Positions 34,890 to 47,201 of a stretch of DNA of 64,000 bases are shown piece after piece. Where the stretch lies: contig JAJTUQ010000005.1 of the NCBI GenBank assembly GCA_021399445.1, positions 5,146,001 to 5,210,000 on the forward strand, read 5' to 3'. How positions within the stretch are numbered: the stretch's first letter is position 1; each line of letters opens with the position of its first letter. The translations under genes were made by a program, and so were the position numbers. Source of the stretch: Xylogone sp. PMI_703 (Eukaryota; Ascomycota; Leotiomycetes). The notes beneath the pieces were generated by a model that was not told the origin of the DNA, did no database searches, and saw only the letters and a list, made by a program, of their open reading frames with translations.

Positions 34890-36057
34890 ATGTCTCCCAA
34901 ATACAGTCTTAACAGCCTTGCATTACTGCTCTTCGGTGGTAATGTTCTTGGACAATTGAACAAACCCGTTCTATTCTCCGATGGACTGTCACCCCATGTT
35001 GATTCAGTGTTCTGGCAACATTTAACGCCAACACAAAGTACTTGGGATGAGTGGGCATGGGGTTGGATTCCACAGGCCTGTTTGAATGTTGTTCAGGACA
35101 CATCGTACAGCCCGTATGATATGGAGGTTTATAACGTCCATTATACCGATTGTGGCTCTGCATGGGTGATCTGTAGACACCATGATGCTCAGATGTCAGT
35201 TGTTGACATAATTGGTAAGTGCTATATTTCAGATGTGATAGTATATCTGCTGACCTATCTTTGTAAGATGTTTTCGGTCGTGTAGCAGTCCAAGATCGTG
35301 ACTGGACACAGCATGTTGTTGCTTTGCCTGGTGCCGTTTGCTCTGCCGGCACTGGAGCTGCGGTGACAACTTTCTACGGCGACTGCTATATCCCTTCCGT
35401 TGCCATCCATGAGATGTCACACTCACTTGATGGTTATGTAAATGACCAGAATGGAAATAATGGCCCTAATCCTTTCAGTTCAGGATCTCAATATCAAAGT
35501 GCTGTTGCGTCAGACAGCTGCGTTCCTGATCCCTATGCAAACAATAGTAAGTGTAGCCGATCTTTTCCATATCATTAATTTCAATTTTCTAACTTGAGAA
35601 TTGTTCAGACTACCAAGAAGACTATGCTCAAGTTAGTGTTCTTGCAGTTTACGAAAAGGTGAACCCCGGTGGTCTCGACCCCATTGGTTCATGGCGCTGT
35701 CTTGTTAACCAAAAGAATGTCCTTGACAGTGCCTGTGGTACTGAACTAACCCCTGGAGGCAGCTGCACTCGCCGGTGGGCTGACTCCGCAATTGTCAGCA
35801 TGGGTCCTGCAACTGGAAACTCAAAAAGAGGCTCTTTTGGAAAGAGGGGAAGAAAAATTGGGCCAAAACCAGAGCCAGCGAACAAGAAGGGTGATCCACT
35901 TGTCAGCTACGCAACGCCATCGAACGAAACAGGAGTAAGACACTCGACTTTCATGAACCTAGTAAAGAACAACACAGCGAGAACGCAGGCGTACGTTAGG
36001 CAGAACAGCTGGAACAAGGCGGCTGGTAAGGCAACCCTACCGGTACCAAAGATGTAA
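34890..36057 (+). CDS. Con-13-like secreted protein with HExxH zinc motif, three exons
   Basis: Exons are 34890-35214, 35268-35546 and 35609-36057, in phase, giving 350 aa. The ATG at 34890 starts a signal peptide (SLNSLALLLFGGNVLGQ). The family is the fungal conidiation-specific protein 13 group: WGWIPQACLNV, DCGSAWVICRHHDA and DVFGRVAVQDRDWTQHVVALPG. Residues 156-160 are HEMSH followed by SLDG, a gluzincin-like zinc-binding motif. Exon 3 adds NYQEDYAQVSVLAVYEK, where a further Glu could complete the site. The C-terminal ~100 residues are Lys/Arg-rich and vary in this family. Intron 1 needs an AAG acceptor. Role: presumed extracellular, developmentally expressed; peptidase activity is not proven. 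Confidence 0.8.
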
Positions 36058-36226
36058 GGGGAAGTGTTTGGCTTACTCGAAGTCTCACGTCATATCTACT
36101 TGAATACTCGTATCTAATGCGATTGGATGTGTACCATACTGGATACAAGTAGTAGTATTCTTTACAGAAGTGAGAGATTTTAGCGTAAGCCTACTATTAC
36201 TATATCCTAACATATGGACAGTCTTC

Positions 36227-38143
36227 CTAGAAATCTCTCTTTATCTTAAGCGGACTTGTTCCGGTAAAATTCCCAGTTTGCGTAGTATAATCGCCTTGTT
36301 GACTCAAGTCCTTGATCCTGCCCAATAGAAACTCTAGGTGTCTATACCCAGCACCAGGAACGTACTGTGGAATCTCATGTCCAGCCAATGCAACCGTGAC
36401 AAAAGTAAGCCCTCTCTCTGTATGCCAAGTACCCTGGAATCCACCTCCAGCGGTATCATATATAACAGGCGCCCCAGGCTCATCGGCAACCTCTACAATC
36501 AATTCAAGGGATTGATGGTAGGGCACATAGAAATTTGGAGTGTCTGACGGCGGGCTCTGGAAGCCTTGTGCTCCGTTCCATGTCATATTTTGGATTGTTA
36601 TTAAAGATCCATTGGAGAACAGTAGGAAGTCTAGGAGACCGTGGCCGATTATTACATTATTTGTCCTTTCAATCACGGAGGGCAGTGGGCCTACGGATGA
36701 AGGGACTGAACGATCACCTTCGGGGAAGAGATTCTCTCCTCCTCCGCAGAGGGTATAATCCGTTGGAGGTACATGTAGCTGTGCCTGCACATCCGATCGA
36801 TTGAAATAATTGTTTGGGCCTCCACTTAGTGAAGGGAAACCCAAAACATCCCAGAGGTAAGGACAGAAGTCCGTGAGATGATAGATATTGAAGCATGGAT
36901 TTTCGTAGAAAATTGCAGTCACAACGTCATTACTAAAAGATGTCAGAAATGCAGAAATAAATATCTATGAAAGGGGAAACTCAACTATATATTACAACCA
37001 CGCCTACCGGAGGATGGAGGCACTGGAATCAATCCAGCTGGGGGAAACTGATTTACATACTTATTGAAGTAGTCGGTATAGCCGCAAGCATCATTACGAG
37101 CAGTGATTTCTTGTAGAAAGCTTGCGTTGAGGTTTATAACGTTCTGATACTCAAGTAAAGCAGGTACGACGGGAACTAAAAATATCAATAAGCGTATAGT
37201 ATACGTGACGCTTTAGCTTACCGGTAGTGAGAACCTCCCCGTCGCCGAAAGAAGGATCATTGATCTGGATTCCTTTCAGGTTAAAGTAATGGGTATCATT
37301 GGCATCCAGAAATCCGGAAGCTATATAGGGAACATACATCCCTGCATAACTTTCCCCAAGGATATATACCTTGTATCCTCTGAGATCAAAAGTATCAACA
37401 AAATTTTTCCAGAACCCCATGAACTGATTAGCTACATCGAATTCATTCGTAACATTTTTGGTGCCCCGGCTAAATCCTGTGGTGACTGGTTGATCAACCC
37501 AAACCATATTAGTAAGATTGGTCCTATCGAAATTATGAGCCTTTCGAAATGGAATAAAGTGAGGCCGAACGGCTTTGAAGATTTCTTACCAAGAATATGG
37601 GTTTACAATTGGTGCGAAAGTTCCTGATTGCCACAGAAATGGACCTGAGAATCTTAGAATCAATAGCTAGCCCTGTTTTATTGCAGAAGAGCTCACCGTT
37701 TTCTTGTAAGAAACCATCTAGAGAGCTGCATCCGGGCCCACCGTTGAGCCATATGGCGATCTCTTTTTTGGCCAGTGGGTTCTCGGAGGGAAAGAACCAG
37801 AAAAACAACCGATTTTCGTCGTGCTTATTTGACGAGATTGGAAGTAAACCGGAGTAGGATTCACCAATATTAAAATCAACATCTGGAAGCGCGGTCCCAT
37901 TGACAGCAAACTCTAAGAAAAGGTCTAATCAGCAGCAAGCATACGTTGGTGTTTTTGAATCTCACGTCGCGATTTATCGTTCAAGAACAGTGATGTAGGC
38001 TGTTTACGTGGGGCTTTGCTCGTCAAGAGAGGAGTTCGCGATCTCTTTGCGAACTTCTCCCACTTCGAATGCGGAGTCTGTAGAACTGCAAGTGCACCCA
38101 CTGCAGCTAACAGCAGTATGACAAGAGAATAGAAGTTGCGCAT
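36227..38143 (-). CDS. Secreted serine carboxypeptidase (S10), six exons
   Basis: Exons are 37966-38143, 37697-37912, 37590-37644, 37222-37523, 36986-37175 and 36227-36932. They join in phase to 548 aa. A signal or membrane-anchoring N-terminus is present ([15 protein letters not shown]). Family motifs occur in order: [49 protein letters not shown], the nucleophile [13 protein letters not shown] (Ser208), [11 protein letters not shown] (Asp about 415) and [11 protein letters not shown] (His about 499). Intron 5 uses a GTTGAG donor. The enzyme removes C-terminal residues from peptides at acidic pH, outside the cell or in the vacuole. It is divergent from nothing close by, but sits tail to tail with the con-13-like gene (170 bp). 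Confidence 0.9.
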
Positions 38144-39379
38144 GGTTACTGCTAGAATGAGGATGGGAAGGGAACTTCAATGGTAGCAAGAAGGAATTGA
38201 GAGCCACGAGATGTAGTTCCCTTATATGGAAACAGTTCTGCTACGCTGATCATGGAAGCAAGTAACCGTGTTGGTAAGGAAGACGGGATATATAAAAGGA
38301 AGGTGGTGTGTCCCGGACATCAAATTGCGTATCTTTCATTCACTCCTAGGACTAATAATAATGCTCGCCCGCTCGATCGGCCGGATCTATCTATACTGCC
38401 TTCCATTTTCACTCCAGTCCAGACTCTCCCGAGCTCTGCAGCGGTGATCATGCCTTATCAGAGCCACGCCGAATTGCCCGACCTCACAAGCATTCGCCAA
38501 GTCGTTGCCTGCACTACGCTCAAACAGGCGGAAAAGCGAAGTGCTCCTTACTGAACTTCATATATCTGGTCGTAAAAGCCGCCAATAAGTGATAAGGACT
38601 CCTGCTTAATACAGCATGGGGAAAATCATGCATGCTTATTCACATTATATTATTAGGAATCGGAGGCGGCAGAGAGAGATATTTAAGCTTCGATTAGCTG
38701 CGCTTACTGGATTTGTCAGACTTGTAAAAGAATTTCAACTGTGTAGTTGCTAATTCCATATATAAAACATCTAACGGTGTTCCAATCGCAAATTCGTTAA
38801 TAATCATATTGACTAAAAGTATCTACGACTTAATAAACTGGTAAATAGATCACGATTCTCTGCTATTCAAATCTAAGATACAAACGCGGAATTAATGGGG
38901 CTTACTAAGATGGATGACTAGCCTCGTTGGGTAACGAGCAACGTAGAAGACGGTATGCAATAACATTTTCGGAATTATCATGATATATTTTTAGGACTTG
39001 TATTTCGTAATTATCGATATTTTATGTGTATACTTGGTTTTCTCTTAGTCAATTGTGGGACCTATCTCATAGCGTCAGTGAGCTGCTTGGTAGCCCTGTG
39101 GCGAGTCCCAATGCCGCAGAATCATATTCAATCCAACCACTAATGGCTGAACCACATAAATATAGTGTATGTAAGGGCATATGGTAGCTCTCAATTATTC
39201 ATTCGATGATCCTACTATTGATGGTATCATTTCAATTGAATATGTATGCACTAATACTGAGTATATCCTGAAAGCAATCGTATAGAGGTCATTCAAACAG
39301 GGCCACTTATGAAAGCGGTTGTAAGTCCAGAGAAAAAAAAAAGGAAAAACAAAAAAAAAATCCTGAACCCAGTCTTCAT
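38144..39379. other. Intergenic, no gene seen
   Basis: A short frame at 38252-38554 has no motif. The stretch 38640-39310 is AT-rich and unremarkable. An A-rich run lies at about 39331-39361, just past the stop of the ADAM-type gene on the other strand. Confidence 0.4.
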
Positions 39380-41753
39380 TTAAGCATACCGGCCAAACGT
39401 CATTTGAGGCTGAGCCCTCATGTCATAGCTATACGGAGGAGGCGGCATTGGATACCGCATTGGAGGCATGGCCTTCTTACTACTCCGTCTCCGACATAAT
39501 GCGAAAATGCAGCCCACAAAGAGAAGCAAGGCGAATCCTCCCAACCCAGCGGCAAGTCCTATAACGAGACTCCTGTGATCATCAAACCAAGATCTTCCGC
39601 TACTATTTCCATCATTGCTATCTCCATCGTTGTCTATTGTCGAAGTCCCTGAGCAGCGTCCATTGCCGCAGATTCCTCCACTGCATGGTGTACCATCCAC
39701 GAGGTTTTGATTCAATCTAACACACCGGTTCGGATTATAAGGGAAAATGCAACTTAACCTACACGAATCGCTATCGCACGAGTAGCTATTATTGCCACCA
39801 CCAAAACTGCTGAACACGGCTTGGCATTGCAAATCTCGGCTGGTACATTCACCACTTGCGCACACAGCGCCGTTGCCACAGCTCTGACCATCGGGTGCAA
39901 AAGTATCTTCTGGACAGGAACTTGAATTTCCGTTACAAGTCTCCTGGACATCACAAGGGCCAGTACCCGCACGGCAGACCGTACCGGCCGGGGCGAATTG
40001 GCAACTATCGCAGCAAGCGTCCCTCGAATCGTCACATACAGCTCCATTTATAAACCGACATGTGTTTGCATCACAGCAGGTGTTATTGCCACATGATTCT
40101 TCACCGCCGCAGTCACATTCTTCACCAGGCTCAACGATCCCATTGCCGCATTGGTTGCCAGCTATAGTCGTCACGTTGCTGTTATCTGAGAGACAGCTCG
40201 ATTGAACCCGGCCGCTCCCCAAGCCTGAACAGATATTCCCGATTGTGCATGGTGAGAACTGGGTTATCCCGTTACTTGATACGGGATTCATGATGTATTG
40301 CCCATTTGCATCACAAACAGATGTAGAAAGGGGGCAGCATTGGGACGACTGATCGAGACCTTGTTGGCATGCATCGGCGTCACAGTCATGAACAGCTCCA
40401 AAAAGGTGACCGGTTTCATGACTAAAATTATGAAGTTAGTGATGAAAGCTTATATGTTTGGGGGATTTAAGCACGTACGCAAAGACTTGCCACTCTGCTG
40501 GTGTACGGACTACGATACTTGCTCCGGAAACGGATTGAGAACTGGCAGCTCTCACACTTAAATTGCAGAGCTGTCCGATCCAAGCTATTCCGACTTCACT
40601 TCCGGTAGCACACCCACTCATCAATGTCCAAAACGCGTTATCGTCACCCAACGATCCGCGCCATGTCGAGAAAAGATTTAATCTGTTGTCGATGGTTCCG
40701 GTCGAGCAAGCAGTATTCCACTGTTCCGAGTCTGACGCAGTGGTGGGACATTGTGCCTCGCTCACCGTCAAATTCCGTAGGCTGATGGAAATGTTGAAAG
40801 TACGCTCGTAGACGTCGGATGCCGTGTTTATCACATTGAGTATGTTCTGGCGAACGGAATCTGTGGAGTTAAATGAGGCAGTGTAAGAGCAATCAGTTGC
40901 AACACCGATCAGTGCAACTCGATTTGTTGTGGGACAGCCAGATGTATCACCAATTGTTGATTCGAGGTTCGGTGTTGCTCCTTGACGTCTGTTCAATTCC
41001 GAGAGAGACATAAAAGGACTTGTATGTTTGTTCAATGAAATCAATCCCGAGTTCGAAAGGACGCCGGGATCGTTGGGCTCGGCAATGAAAGGCAGTTTGC
41101 CTTTCTCACGCAATGTGGGAGAAGTAGGAGGCTCGCCATTTGTGTATGGATCGCGATAAACGATCATATAGTCCTCTGCACCGTTATCAACATTGACACC
41201 GACATCCCGCTTAGTCTGAACATAAGTAGATGATAATTGAATATCATAATCGTTGTTCATGAAGCTGAAGGCGCCTTGAATCAAGGGACGAACTCCATCT
41301 CTAATCATATATATCCTTGCCCACCCGACCTTATCCCAATCGCCATCTGGAGTCTGGATCCAAGTCGATCCTTTGAATATTCTATGTCCTGATCGCTCTA
41401 TCGGTTCCACATATTTTATATTCCCCGAAGAGTCGAGGTATTGTATATGGGCATCCTCTGCGATAATGTTATGATTCGGTTCTAGCTCGAGTTTTAATCG
41501 TTCGTTCAAGTTATGTAGCTGAAAGGTAATATCAAAACGCGAGTGATGTGCTACATGATGAGAAGGAGTGTTAATCAAAAGGTCTTCGAGGAAGGTGACT
41601 TCTTTAATTCCACGTGGAGCCGTGGAGTGAGCTATAGCATATTAGTTAGTATTAAAGAGAACAAATATAAAGAATCAAAATCATACCATTAACTTTAGTT
41701 GCCGGAGGCAAAATTACAAAACTTAGTGGAAGCAAGAAGTAGGGAACCTTCAT
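39380..41753 (-). CDS. ADAM-type membrane zinc metalloprotease with disintegrin domain, three exons
   Basis: Exons are 41687-41753, 40479-41631 and 39380-40421, giving 753 aa. The short first exon supplies the signal peptide (MKVPYFLLPLSFVILPP). A propeptide follows to about residue 220. The catalytic domain carries HETGHLFGAVHD, with zinc ligands His408, His412 and His418; the motif is restored only by splicing the 57-nt intron. A Met-turn (YIMNPV) follows. Next come a Cys-rich disintegrin domain (CGNGIVEPGEECDCGGEE) and a further Cys-rich region. A single membrane helix (LVIGLAAGLGGFALLLFVGCIFALC region) and a Pro-rich cytoplasmic tail end the protein. It fits fungal ADM-B-like sheddases acting at the cell surface. 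All zinc ligands and the Glu are present. Confidence 0.9.
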
Positions 41754-42759
41754 AGCTCAACAGGATAACGGGCCGGGATGGCCCCAGAGATGGAACGAAG
41801 AATATGCTTTGTATAAGTTGCAGTCACAATTTAATCTCGAATCTTTAATTCTACAGCAACTCTGGAGTAATGGACTGATTGCACCCAGTAAGTTATAATG
41901 TTGTCCAACCGAAATAGCTAAGTAGCTATATACATGTATAGTTCATCTTGAACAACACCGTGCAGAGTACGCAACTCCCAAGATAAAAGGGCTAGAACAT
42001 AAGGCTAGTGTATAGAAGTTAAAAAGAACAACATTGATTGGCAAAAGGCTCGATGTGGCAAGCTGGAGTTGTTCGCATGCGCAGAGATCTCCGCAAGCGG
42101 GACCCTTACTTTCCTTTTTCATGTTAGAAGAGGCCCACGCCGCCACGGATAAAAGTCTTATCCCCGATGATTAGTATATCCATCAACAGATTCATGACGT
42201 GTTCAGGTATAAAGTGACTGGATTGTGTAGAAGTACTCGGGATGTTGTATGCGTAATCTCGAGGCGAAGCAGGCTTGGCATCCGCGGTCGGTTGTCCGGC
42301 ATTGAAAAGCTAGATAACCTTAGTGTTATGGGCCTTTTATGTGCGATAGAACGCGAGGAAAGAATGGGGAAAGCTAATAAGAACCGACGAATACCGGAGA
42401 ACCCGACTATGTTACTCCTGAGTCATCCTCATTCGGTGTGGACTGGACTCAGCCTCTATGCAGTTAAAGTGTATGGACCGTGGAGTATTCAGCGGGAAAA
42501 GAAAGCTATTGCGGGGCAGTGTAATGCTCGAAAGTGTCATTTGCTTTTTTAGGATAAAATGATTCGGGGGTTTTATTTAGAGTTGCCTGTAGTAATAGTT
42601 AGTTCGAGTTTTATTAGTCCCATTGACTTATTAACCTACTTATTCATCAATTCTCTACACAGGCATTCGAATTAGGCGCTTACAGGTCCAGTATAACGAA
42701 GTAGAGCTATTCCAGTAATTTAACATCATTGGCTCGGATTACGCTAAACATCTGATTAC
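41754..42759. other. Intergenic, no gene seen
   Basis: A frame at 42199-42552 is open but unrecognised. The left part should hold the ADAM-type promoter, and the right end the terminator of the Zn2Cys6 gene. Confidence 0.4.
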
Positions 42760-44976
42760 TCATTGTTGTAGGAAATCAGTAGGTATTAAAGCCATTGAAT
42801 CCAAGTTCATAGGATGAAAATCTGCGCTTGGAGTGGGCTGCCCCCGAAGTTGAGAAACAAAGCTATAATCAGCAATATTATGGAGATGTTCCGTGCTGAT
42901 ACTTTTATCACTGCTCTGTAGCATTTCGGGAACAAGGAATCTGCTGAAGATCTCGGCGCTCTGTATAAAACTCTGAAGTGTATCGAGCTAATTGACATCA
43001 GCACAAATTATTTACTGAAAATGGGGGTACGAATCACCATCGTGATCGAATTATTCCAGTATCTAGCATGGTTGCGAAGAAATGCAACATTAATACTCAA
43101 ACAAAGTCTAGCTCTTTGACAGGCTGAAGGACTGTCTGAGAACTGAGATAGTGCATTGACTGTGCCGGCAATCATGGTACAATATCCGTAAAAGGAATTG
43201 TGCAGTTTGCAACCAAATGACCCCCCTTCATCCAAGATGAGGGTGAGCTGTTGTGCGCCGTTATTACACACCTCGGATGTTTGAGACAAAAACTGGGGTG
43301 GTATTATCTCAGCGTATGGCTGGAGTCTACGGCGTAGCAAGAAATGATGATTTAGGAGACACTGAGATAGATAAAACAATGCATAAGAAAACAAGACATG
43401 TTCTGCCGAGAGACGATCTGATGGATCTTGTGTTATACTGTCTCGTAGTGCCTCTTTGATTGGTTTGCGAAATTGCATTCGACCTTCAAGATCTAATAAT
43501 GTAGAATTCACAGCCGCAAAATCTGAGCCTATATCCCAAGGCGGGTTTTCGTCCTTAATGTTAACGTCTTGAAGAGTATACTGAGCACAACTACTCAAAA
43601 CAGTCACAATGACTATGACCTTAGCAAACGGGGAGAGTGTAAGTAGTTTCTTACTCCTGTCTCTCAGAACCTCATCAAGCTTCGGTGTACTTTCAAATCG
43701 GTTTTCCCGGAATGCCGCCTCGGAGCATGGTAGTCCCAATTTGCAAAACATACTGAGAATGACAGGTGGTCTTGCCCGCCCACAGGTTGCAAGGGCATCC
43801 AGGAGATAAATTGACCAGAAAGTTCGGCGATATTCCTCCTGTTGATGAAATTCCAGGCACGCATCCGGGTCATACATCATTTCAAGATCCTGAGCTAGGC
43901 GTGCAGCTATACCGATCTTTCTCCAAGCGCTTCGGTTCCTACAACCTGAAAGTCCAACGTTAAACACCTTCGAAGTGAGAATAGTATATCTATCTTACCG
44001 ACGAAATCATATATTGCTAATAAAGCTGCAGCTTGAACAACGGAAATGTCTAGCTCTGCATCGCTATCTAGAAGCCTCAAGACTAGTTTCCAACAACGAT
44101 CAGCAAAGCGCCGACCAGCCCATATTCTGCTAGATTCGGATTCGGACTCCGAGAAGCGTGCTGCGCTAGCTAGAACAGCAAGAAGAAGATGGTTTGGTAT
44201 GAGGTTCTGGTCAACACGAGATCGGAAGGTTTGCTCATGAAAGAAAGAGTATGGTTGATTGTGTGAGTGTCGGAAGAAATCGTCTAGAGCAGCATTAATA
44301 TAGGACGCAGGTGGAAAGGAATTATCTTCTTGTCTAAATATAATTGGCATCTATCAGCATAGTTTCTGTAGTGAGCTTGATGTAGACTACGTACGGATCA
44401 GAGGGTATGGTCATTCGGAAATTTAGGAAATCCCCCGTTGAGACTTGAGATGGGGTTTCTGACGAAGATCCATATACTCCAGGCGGAATAAAAAGTAAAT
44501 CCATCTCAGGATCGAATGATTGGCTAGATACATCTATTAGGCAATTTGAAATGCATGATATAGGTGCAGTACGAACCCGTCCAGCTGGGAAGGCACTGCT
44601 CCAAGCATTTGCTCAAGCTGTCTGACTCGGTCACTTAGCTGCTCCTGCCATCAATCAGCATTATTCTCCACACGGAACTGCATACAGGCTTACATATTCA
44701 AGTAATTTCTGATTATCATCTACTTCCCCACTCCGTGAAGGCCGCTTAATTGAAGGGTCCGGATATTGGCAAGTCTGGCCCAGGCGACTACAAAAACTAC
44801 ACACGGGCAATTCCCCAGGGCATTTGGATTTCTTACGCCTGGCATCAAAACGGGTTAGCAACGGTGATGGGCATGATTCAGGAGCTCTCAAGGTCGAACA
44901 CATGCCTGCAATTGAGGCACGCCCGCCGCACACGCTTGATGGGTTGCCGCTCGTGTCCGGCCTCACTCTCCGCCAT
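42760..44976 (-). CDS. Zn2Cys6 transcription factor with fungal TF domain, seven exons
   Basis: Exons are 44906-44976, 44694-44838, 44577-44644, 44391-44523, 43999-44350, 43038-43945 and 42760-42987; product 634 aa. The zinc cluster is a perfect C-x2-C-x6-C-x6-C-x2-C-x6-C (Cys20, 23, 30, 37, 40, 47). It forms only when the first intron is spliced with a GC donor (AG|GCATGT) and a CAG acceptor. A short coiled-coil follows (EQLSDRVRQLEQMLG). The middle homology region of Fungal_trans type covers exons 5-6 (QPYSFFHEQTFR, ARLAQDLEMMYD, RRTFWSIYLLD). Intron 4 is only 40 nt. The protein likely controls neighbouring genes such as the transporter, synthetase and tannase (inference). Binding site unknown. 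Confidence 0.85.
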
Positions 44977-45422
44977 GCTGTATTTCTAGGCCGGGTTTTG
45001 ATGCACACTATGGTGGATACTGGGAGAGCAAAGAAGGATCCTGCTCAAAATATACACTCAAGTGTTTGAGTTACAAACTACTTCTGCTGTGCCGTACTCT
45101 GTTGACTTTACTAGACCCGCTTACAAATACTCGCAGCATACTGCAAAAAGCGGTAAGTAACTGCAGCGATCTCTGGAATTCCGGCGGAGGACCCGGCCGA
45201 GTACGGGGTTCCCCACAAGCCACTTCCCCGCCTTGAAGGTCTTCCCCAGACAACTAAAATAATAGTAGATAGGGGGAGGTCTCAATTCAGGCTCTCCTGT
45301 GAGAGTCACAATTGCGAATGGTTCATATATCCTTGCTCAAAATTTTAATAACAAAGTAGGTGGAAACAGAATTCCCTTCTACCTAAATCCGCGGATTTAT
45401 CATACTGCTCACGTTATCCCTT

Positions 45423-46422
45423 TCATGGCTCCGTGGCAACTCTCCCATCACTTGCGCCTTTGAACCGGGTGGATAAGTCGCCCACCGGCAACGAAAAGGG
45501 AAAATCAAGAGCCTGTAGTAGCTGGGCAAAAAGAAGATACCAGCCGAATACACAAAAGACAAACACACAGGCGCCCGCAGCCTAACTCAGATGATTAGCA
45601 CTATTGATATAGATGTGAAATAGAGGCGAGAGTGCGTACCACATTAAGTCGTTCACCAGCCGCTGTCTTCCCTTCCGCATTGCACCAATATGCTGCCGCG
45701 AGCAGTAGTAATGCCACATCCAGGAATAAGAAGATGATGGCAAAGACTATATTGACTCGAAAGGAGCAAAACAAATACATCAGTGTCAAGATGCCTATGA
45801 ATAATATGAAGAATGCTACGCGATATTAGTTGATCGGAGTTCCGTTGTGGCGTAACTGGGAACGTATACCAAAGGACGAAAGGAATTCCGCCTGGCCGGC
45901 GGCAAGTGCCTCTCCTGTCTTCCCAGAAGTGTAAGCTCCTTCTGCATTGTAGAATGGCTGTAAAGTTGCGCCTAGTGCAAGCCAGAAGGCGCCATATGAG
46001 CCAAAGACCACAAATGGGAAGGTGTTTCCAATAATCCATTCCATCACGCTGCCAATGATCTGAAGCATTCCGCCGAAGAAGTAGAACACTCCAATAGTAG
46101 CCGCACCGCCTCCACCAGCTCCTCTCCAACCCATCAATGCACATCCTAAAGGCGTAGATGCAACTAGGAAGCCCATGAGTGCTCTGTTTTCCAAATATCA
46201 GCCATGGGTAGTTCCTTTCCTTAATAAGGGTCATCCATCTTACAGAGGTGTGGGATTCCCAAATGTCTTACGGAGCTGGCCTTTGATCGGAGTGTGCGGT
46301 GCTAGATAAATCTTCTCGAAGACATCTCGTGGAATGGCAATGCTTCCATTAGTGGTCATTCGATCGATAAACTCGGCATGATGATCCTGAGTCTTGATAG
46401 TTTCAATGTCGGGTGCCGCCAT
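45423..46422 (-). CDS. GPR1/FUN34/YaaH-family acetate-type transporter, four exons
   Basis: Exons are 46244-46422, 45871-46183 (45870 is the last base by frame count), 45640-45815 and 45423-45581; product 275 aa. The family signature NPTPL lies at the first splice junction, followed by LMGFLVASTPLGCALMGWRG. Six hydrophobic segments are visible, including GVFYFFGGMLQIIGSV, NTFPFVVFGSYGAFWL, AFFILFIGILTLMYLF, IVFAIIFLFLDVALLLLAA and GWYLLFAQLL. The C-terminus contains LPVGDLST, typical of the family. It should move acetate, or another short monocarboxylate or ammonium-linked substrate, across the plasma membrane. It diverges from the acyl-CoA synthetase across 779 bp, so a shared promoter region is likely. 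Confidence 0.85.
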
Positions 46423-47201
46423 GACTGTCTTTAGTTCAGCGAGAAGGGAGACGAGTTAAGGGAATATCTGGTGGATAAAACAATGAGAAAATCCATCTGC
46501 ATGCAACCATGAGCTTTATATAATATCACATCGCCAGACATGAATTAGATTAGGCAGGTAAATGAGCATTCTACTTTTCAACTCGGAAGTACGGAGCATA
46601 ACAAAAGATCAATGAGTTTACTAGTCTGGATAAAGTAATACTACAAAGTATTTCTAGTGCTCGTTATGTACCTCCGTATGTGCGGTGTGGATGAAGATTG
46701 GCTTGCTGCCCTGATTAGGACGACCGATGTACGATGTAAGGACGGCTCAGGCGCGGACCGTGAGATGCAGCAAATACCAGGATTGAGTGGAAGGAGAGAA
46801 AGACTCGGGAAGCCAGAAACTGGGGAATACTGGAGAACCCGGCTATATTTCTCCGCGTACTCCGTGCCCAGACTCTAGGGTTCATCTTCGCCGTAGACTT
46901 GATTCAGCTTCCGTGCGATGAAGGTCTTGAGCGTCAGAATCATGAACCATGACTCCGCGTGCAAAAAGGTAAAGTATTGTGAAGTGATGCAGTATGTAGT
47001 CATAGATAACTCAGAGGTAAGTACAAGGAGCGGTGGGATGAATACGCGGTCACATGATTCCGTAATACGACCTGTCATCTTGTGTGCCTGGGAATTTCTC
47101 AACGACTTCTTAAGTTCTTCGTTATATACATTTCGGATCACACTTATCTGGTTCTGCTATTTGGAATTGGCGATATATTTTATACCGACTCCTAAGTAAC
47201 G
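46423..47201. other. Divergent intergenic region between transporter and acyl-CoA synthetase
   Basis: No gene is supported. This 779-bp stretch separates two divergent starts and is the most likely shared regulatory region. I could not identify a specific operator by eye. Confidence 0.45.
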
